A DNA stretch of 64,000 bases, from positions 62,001-126,000 of the forward strand of contig NZ_LIXI01000005.1 in the NCBI RefSeq assembly GCF_001905595.1. Direction: 5' to 3'. This DNA is from Streptomyces sp. CB00316 (GTDB taxonomy: Bacteria; Actinomycetota; Actinomycetes; Streptomycetales; Streptomycetaceae). This document shows, in pieces, positions 61,674 to 64,000 of this stretch. The notes under the pieces were generated by a model. That model was not told the origin of the DNA. It ran no database searches and saw only the letters and a program-made list of their open reading frames with translations. The position numbers were made by a program, and so were the translations under genes. How positions within the stretch are numbered: the first letter of the stretch is position 1; every line of letters begins with the position of its first letter.

Positions 61674-62212
61674 AGACGTGAAAGTCCCTGAAAAGTTTCA
61701 CCCGGCCCCCCGCTGACGGACGTGTGACCTGGGAGTTCGCGGCATCCGCGCAGCGATGATGCCCCTCGGGCACAGCGGATCGAACGATCACCTCACCCAG
61801 GCACAGGAGTCTTGTTGAACTGGGCCCCACGGCCACCTCCCCGGCGCCCGGCGAAGGACCCGTCCGACCCGTATGGGTCTAGCTCCACGAAGGCACCATC
61901 GCTGCCCTCACGCTCGTCCTGGACTGCGGAGGCCTGCCCAAACGGGTACGACGCACACCTGAGACCACCGAGTGGCTGACGGCAGCCGAAGCCGAAGACG
62001 TCCGCGTCGTCACCAGCGTCCCGGACGCCCGGATTCCGGGTACGGGCCGGTGCGCAGGGTGCGGACGAACGCCGCTTCGTAGGCGCATGACTCAAGCCTG
62101 GAGACGGCAGAGGGCAGATGGCAGGGCCTCGTGTCGAAGTCCGCGTCAGGGTTGTCTATCGTCTTACAGTGCGAACAAGTGTGGTGCCCGCCCGCAGGGC
62201 GGAGGGCGCGAG
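61674..62212. other. Gap between sdaA and the potassium channel gene, with decayed sequence
   Basis: No intact gene is supported. The minus-strand frames have low-complexity products. The plus strand carries a possible PIN-domain relic at 61895-62030, listed separately. The last 100 bases should hold the promoter of the potassium channel gene. Confidence 0.45.
61895..62030 (+). pseudogene. Possible N-terminal relic of a VapC-like PIN-domain protein
   Basis: Codons from 61895 read TIAALTLVLDCGGL, then RRTPETTEWLTAAEAEDVRV, then VTSV. This resembles the first strand (LVLD, with the metal Asp), the following helix and the second strand of small PIN-domain toxins. No start codon or ribosome site is present and the match ends after about 40 codons. 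The resemblance is short, so this is a tentative call. Confidence 0.3.
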
Positions 62213-63556
62213 GTGGTGACGCCGCGGTGGCCGCGTTTTCGCCATCCGGCGCAGGTGGTCGTGGCCGGCTTCGCCACGGCCGTCCTGGCCGGGACCGGCC
62301 TGCTGATGCTGCCGGCGGCCAAGGCCGGGCCCGGTGGTGCCGGGGTGCTGGAGGCGCTGTTCACCTCCACTTCCGCAGTGTGTGTGACCGGCCTGATCGT
62401 GGTCGACACACCCGCGTACTGGAGCGGTTTCGGGCAGGCGGTCGTCCTGGGGCTCATCCAGGTGGGCGGCTTCGGCATCATGACCTTCGCCTCCCTGCTG
62501 GTACTCCTGGTCTCGCACCGCATCGGCCTCAAAGCGCGGATGTCGGCAGCCGCGGAGACCAAGACGCTCGGGATCGGCGACGTCCGCTCGGTCGTGACCG
62601 GCGTGGTCAAGGTCAGCCTCCTGCTGGAGGCCGTCACCGCTCTGGCACTGGCGCTGCGGTTTGCGATCGCCTACGACGAGCCCTGGCCACGAGCGGCCTG
62701 GCTGGGGGTGTTCCACTCCGTCTCGGCGTTCAACAACGCCGGTTTCGCCCTGTACTCCGACAACCTGATGAGCTTCGTCACCGACCCCTGGATCTGCCTG
62801 CCCATCGCCGCGGCCGTCATCGCCGGGGGGCTGGGTTTTCCCGTCCTGTTCGAGCTGCGCCGCCGTTTCCGCAAGCCGCGTGGCTGGTCGCTGCACACCA
62901 AGATCGTGTTGTGGGCCACGGGTGTCTTCCTGGTCGGCGGCAGCGTCTTCATCACCGTGATCGAGTGGTCCAACCCGGCTACCCTGGGCCCCCTGGACAC
63001 ACCGGGAAAGCTCTTGGCCGGGTTCTTCCAGGGCGTCATGCCGCGTACCGCCGGATTCAACAGCATCGACACCTCCCAGATGAACCCCGCGAGCTGGCTG
63101 GGTACGGACGTGCTCATGTTCATCGGCGGCGCGAGCGCGGGCACCGCCGGCGGCATCAAGGTCACCACCTTCGCCGTGCTGTTCTTCGTCATATACGCCG
63201 AGATCCGCGGCGAGGGCGCGGTCAACATCTTCCACCGCCGCCTGCACGGCGACCTCCAGCGCCAGGCCCTCACCGTCGTGCTGCTGTCCGTGGCAGCCGT
63301 GGCCATCACCACCGTGACCTTCATGGTCTTCTCCGACCACACTCTCGACGAGTCACTGTTCGAAGTCACCTCCGCGTTCGCCACCGTCGGCCTGTCCACC
63401 GGCATCACCGCCGACCTGGCCCCCGGCCTGCAGCTCCTGCTGATCGCGCTGATGTTCATCGGCCGGCTCGGCCCCATCACCGTCGCCTCCGCACTCGCCC
63501 TGCGCACCCGCCACCGCCTGTACGACCTCCCCGAGGAGAGACCCATCATTGGCTAG
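62213..63556 (+). CDS. TrkH/KtrB-family potassium uptake channel subunit
   Basis: The protein has 447 residues from GTG 62213, with GGAGGG 6 bases upstream; GTG 62216 is equally possible. Four repeated M1-P-M2 units are visible, with selectivity-filter glycines in TSTSAVCVTGLIVVDT, SAFNNAGFALYSDN, MPRTAGFNSIDTS and TSAFATVGLSTGIT. The loop GGASAGTAGGIKVTT in the third repeat is the gating region of Ktr channels. It takes up K+ using the membrane potential, probably with Na+. The stop overlaps the start of the next gene by 8 bases. Confidence 0.94.
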   Translation: MVTPRWPRFRHPAQVVVAGFATAVLAGTGLLMLPAAKAGPGGAGVLEALFTSTSAVCVTGLIVVDTPAYWSGFGQAVVLGLIQVGGFGIMTFASLLVLLVSHRIGLKARMSAAAETKTLGIGDVRSVVTGVVKVSLLLEAVTALALALRFAIAYDEPWPRAAWLGVFHSVSAFNNAGFALYSDNLMSFVTDPWICLPIAAAVIAGGLGFPVLFELRRRFRKPRGWSLHTKIVLWATGVFLVGGSVFITVIEWSNPATLGPLDTPGKLLAGFFQGVMPRTAGFNSIDTSQMNPASWLGTDVLMFIGGASAGTAGGIKVTTFAVLFFVIYAEIRGEGAVNIFHRRLHGDLQRQALTVVLLSVAAVAITTVTFMVFSDHTLDESLFEVTSAFATVGLSTGITADLAPGLQLLLIALMFIGRLGPITVASALALRTRHRLYDLPEERPIIG

Positions 63557-64000
63557 GAAACCCAACCCCAGGAAGCGCCGTACAGAATCGCGCGGCTCCG
63601 TCGTCGTCATCGGCCTGGGCCGCTTCGGCCGCGCCCTGGCCCTGGAGCTGGTCGACGAGGACACCGAGGTCCTCGGCATCGACGAGAGCGCCGAAGTGGT
63701 CCAGGCCCTCTCAGGCTCCCTCACCCATGCCGTGCGGGCCGACTCCACCAAGGAGGACGCCCTGCGCCAGCTGGGTGTCCACGAGTTCGACCGTGCCGTC
63801 GTGGCCATCGGCACCGACCTCGAAGCGAGCATCCTCACCGCCTCGCTGCTGGTCTCCTTCGGCATCGAGAGCGTCTGGGCCAAGGCCATCAGCGAAGCCC
63901 ACGGCCGCATCCTCACCCAGCTCGGTGTCCACCACGTCGTCTATCCCGAGCACGACATGGGCCAGCGCGTCGCCCACCTCGTACGGGGCCGCATGCTGGA
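63549..64000 (+). CDS. TrkA/KtrA-family potassium channel regulatory subunit, cut by the window end
   Basis: A frame from TTG 63549, with GAGGAGAGA about 8 bases upstream, runs off the window; 150 codons are seen. After a basic N-terminus the RCK (TrkA-N) Rossmann motif is VVVIGLGRFGRALALEL, followed by LGIDESAEVV, DSTKEDALRQLG and VVAIGTDLEASILTASLL. The cytosolic ring it forms gates the channel in response to nucleotides. It overlaps the channel gene by 8 bases, so the two are translated together. Confidence 0.93.
   Translation, partial: MARKPNPRKRRTESRGSVVVIGLGRFGRALALELVDEDTEVLGIDESAEVVQALSGSLTHAVRADSTKEDALRQLGVHEFDRAVVAIGTDLEASILTASLLVSFGIESVWAKAISEAHGRILTQLGVHHVVYPEHDMGQRVAHLVRGRML

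Overview
The window is chromosomal DNA of a Streptomyces, or a very close relative. It has very high GC, mostly GTG, ATG or TTG starts behind GGAGG-type ribosome sites, and a gene order that I recall from the core Streptomyces chromosome: proline catabolism, serA, ilvCNB, cdgC, gatCAB, rmdB, ligA, mnmA, an opp transporter, gcvTH-glyA-sdaA. The species assignment is inference from recall, not a database result. I see no tRNA, rRNA, CRISPR array, insertion sequence or prophage.

Layout. 1-8 kb: the cut N-terminus of an AarF/UbiB-type protein, a LuxR-type regulator, the proline-to-glutamate pathway (proline dehydrogenase, then pruA) with a divergent PucR-type regulator, and a GAF/PP2C/HATPase sigma-factor-control phosphatase. 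8.1-12 kb: an accessory cassette on the minus strand. It holds an 835-residue polymorphic toxin with a Tox-REase-5-like C-terminus, an Imm52-like immunity protein and a third small protein. 12.1-17.8 kb: serA, then ilvB-ilvN-ilvC behind a branched-chain amino acid attenuator whose 13-codon leader peptide is readable. 17.8-21.9 kb: a CdgC-like GGDEF/EAL membrane protein and a 2-hydroxyacid dehydrogenase. 22-31 kb: an aldo/keto reductase, a sugar dehydrogenase lipoprotein, a DUF6191 protein, an MMPL-GNAT-membrane protein operon whose last gene is deletion-fused, and a Tat-exported phospholipase C. 30.8-40.4 kb: gatC-gatA-small membrane protein-gatB, an RmdB-like GGDEF/EAL protein, ligA and a MetE-C-like protein. 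40.4-48.1 kb: SDR, DUF427, mnmA, amidase, cysteine desulfurase, DUF4190, TetR, thioesterase and TRIC-type channel. 48.1-54.2 kb: a complete opp/dpp peptide ABC transporter. 54.2-56.7 kb: two SseB-like proteins and a P-loop ATPase. 56.8-61.6 kb: a glycine riboswitch followed by gcvT, gcvH, glyA and sdaA, taking glycine through serine to pyruvate. 62.2-64 kb: a Trk/Ktr potassium channel and the start of its regulatory subunit.

The most unusual element is the toxin. After four predicted membrane segments it carries a Flp-type prepilin cleavage motif (G followed by QSAL and EY, plus a hydrophobic helix), then a long Gly/Thr/Ser linker and a nuclease domain. This suggests a pilin-like route for display or release of a polymorphic toxin.

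The window also holds several deletion scars. One is a membrane protein gene fused to the tail of a LuxR regulator (about 24.82 kb). Others are a 5' stub of a LOG-like gene (41.2-41.3 kb), a 30-codon relic of an ArsB/SLC13-like transporter (30.5-30.6 kb) and, less surely, a PIN-domain relic (61.9-62.0 kb).
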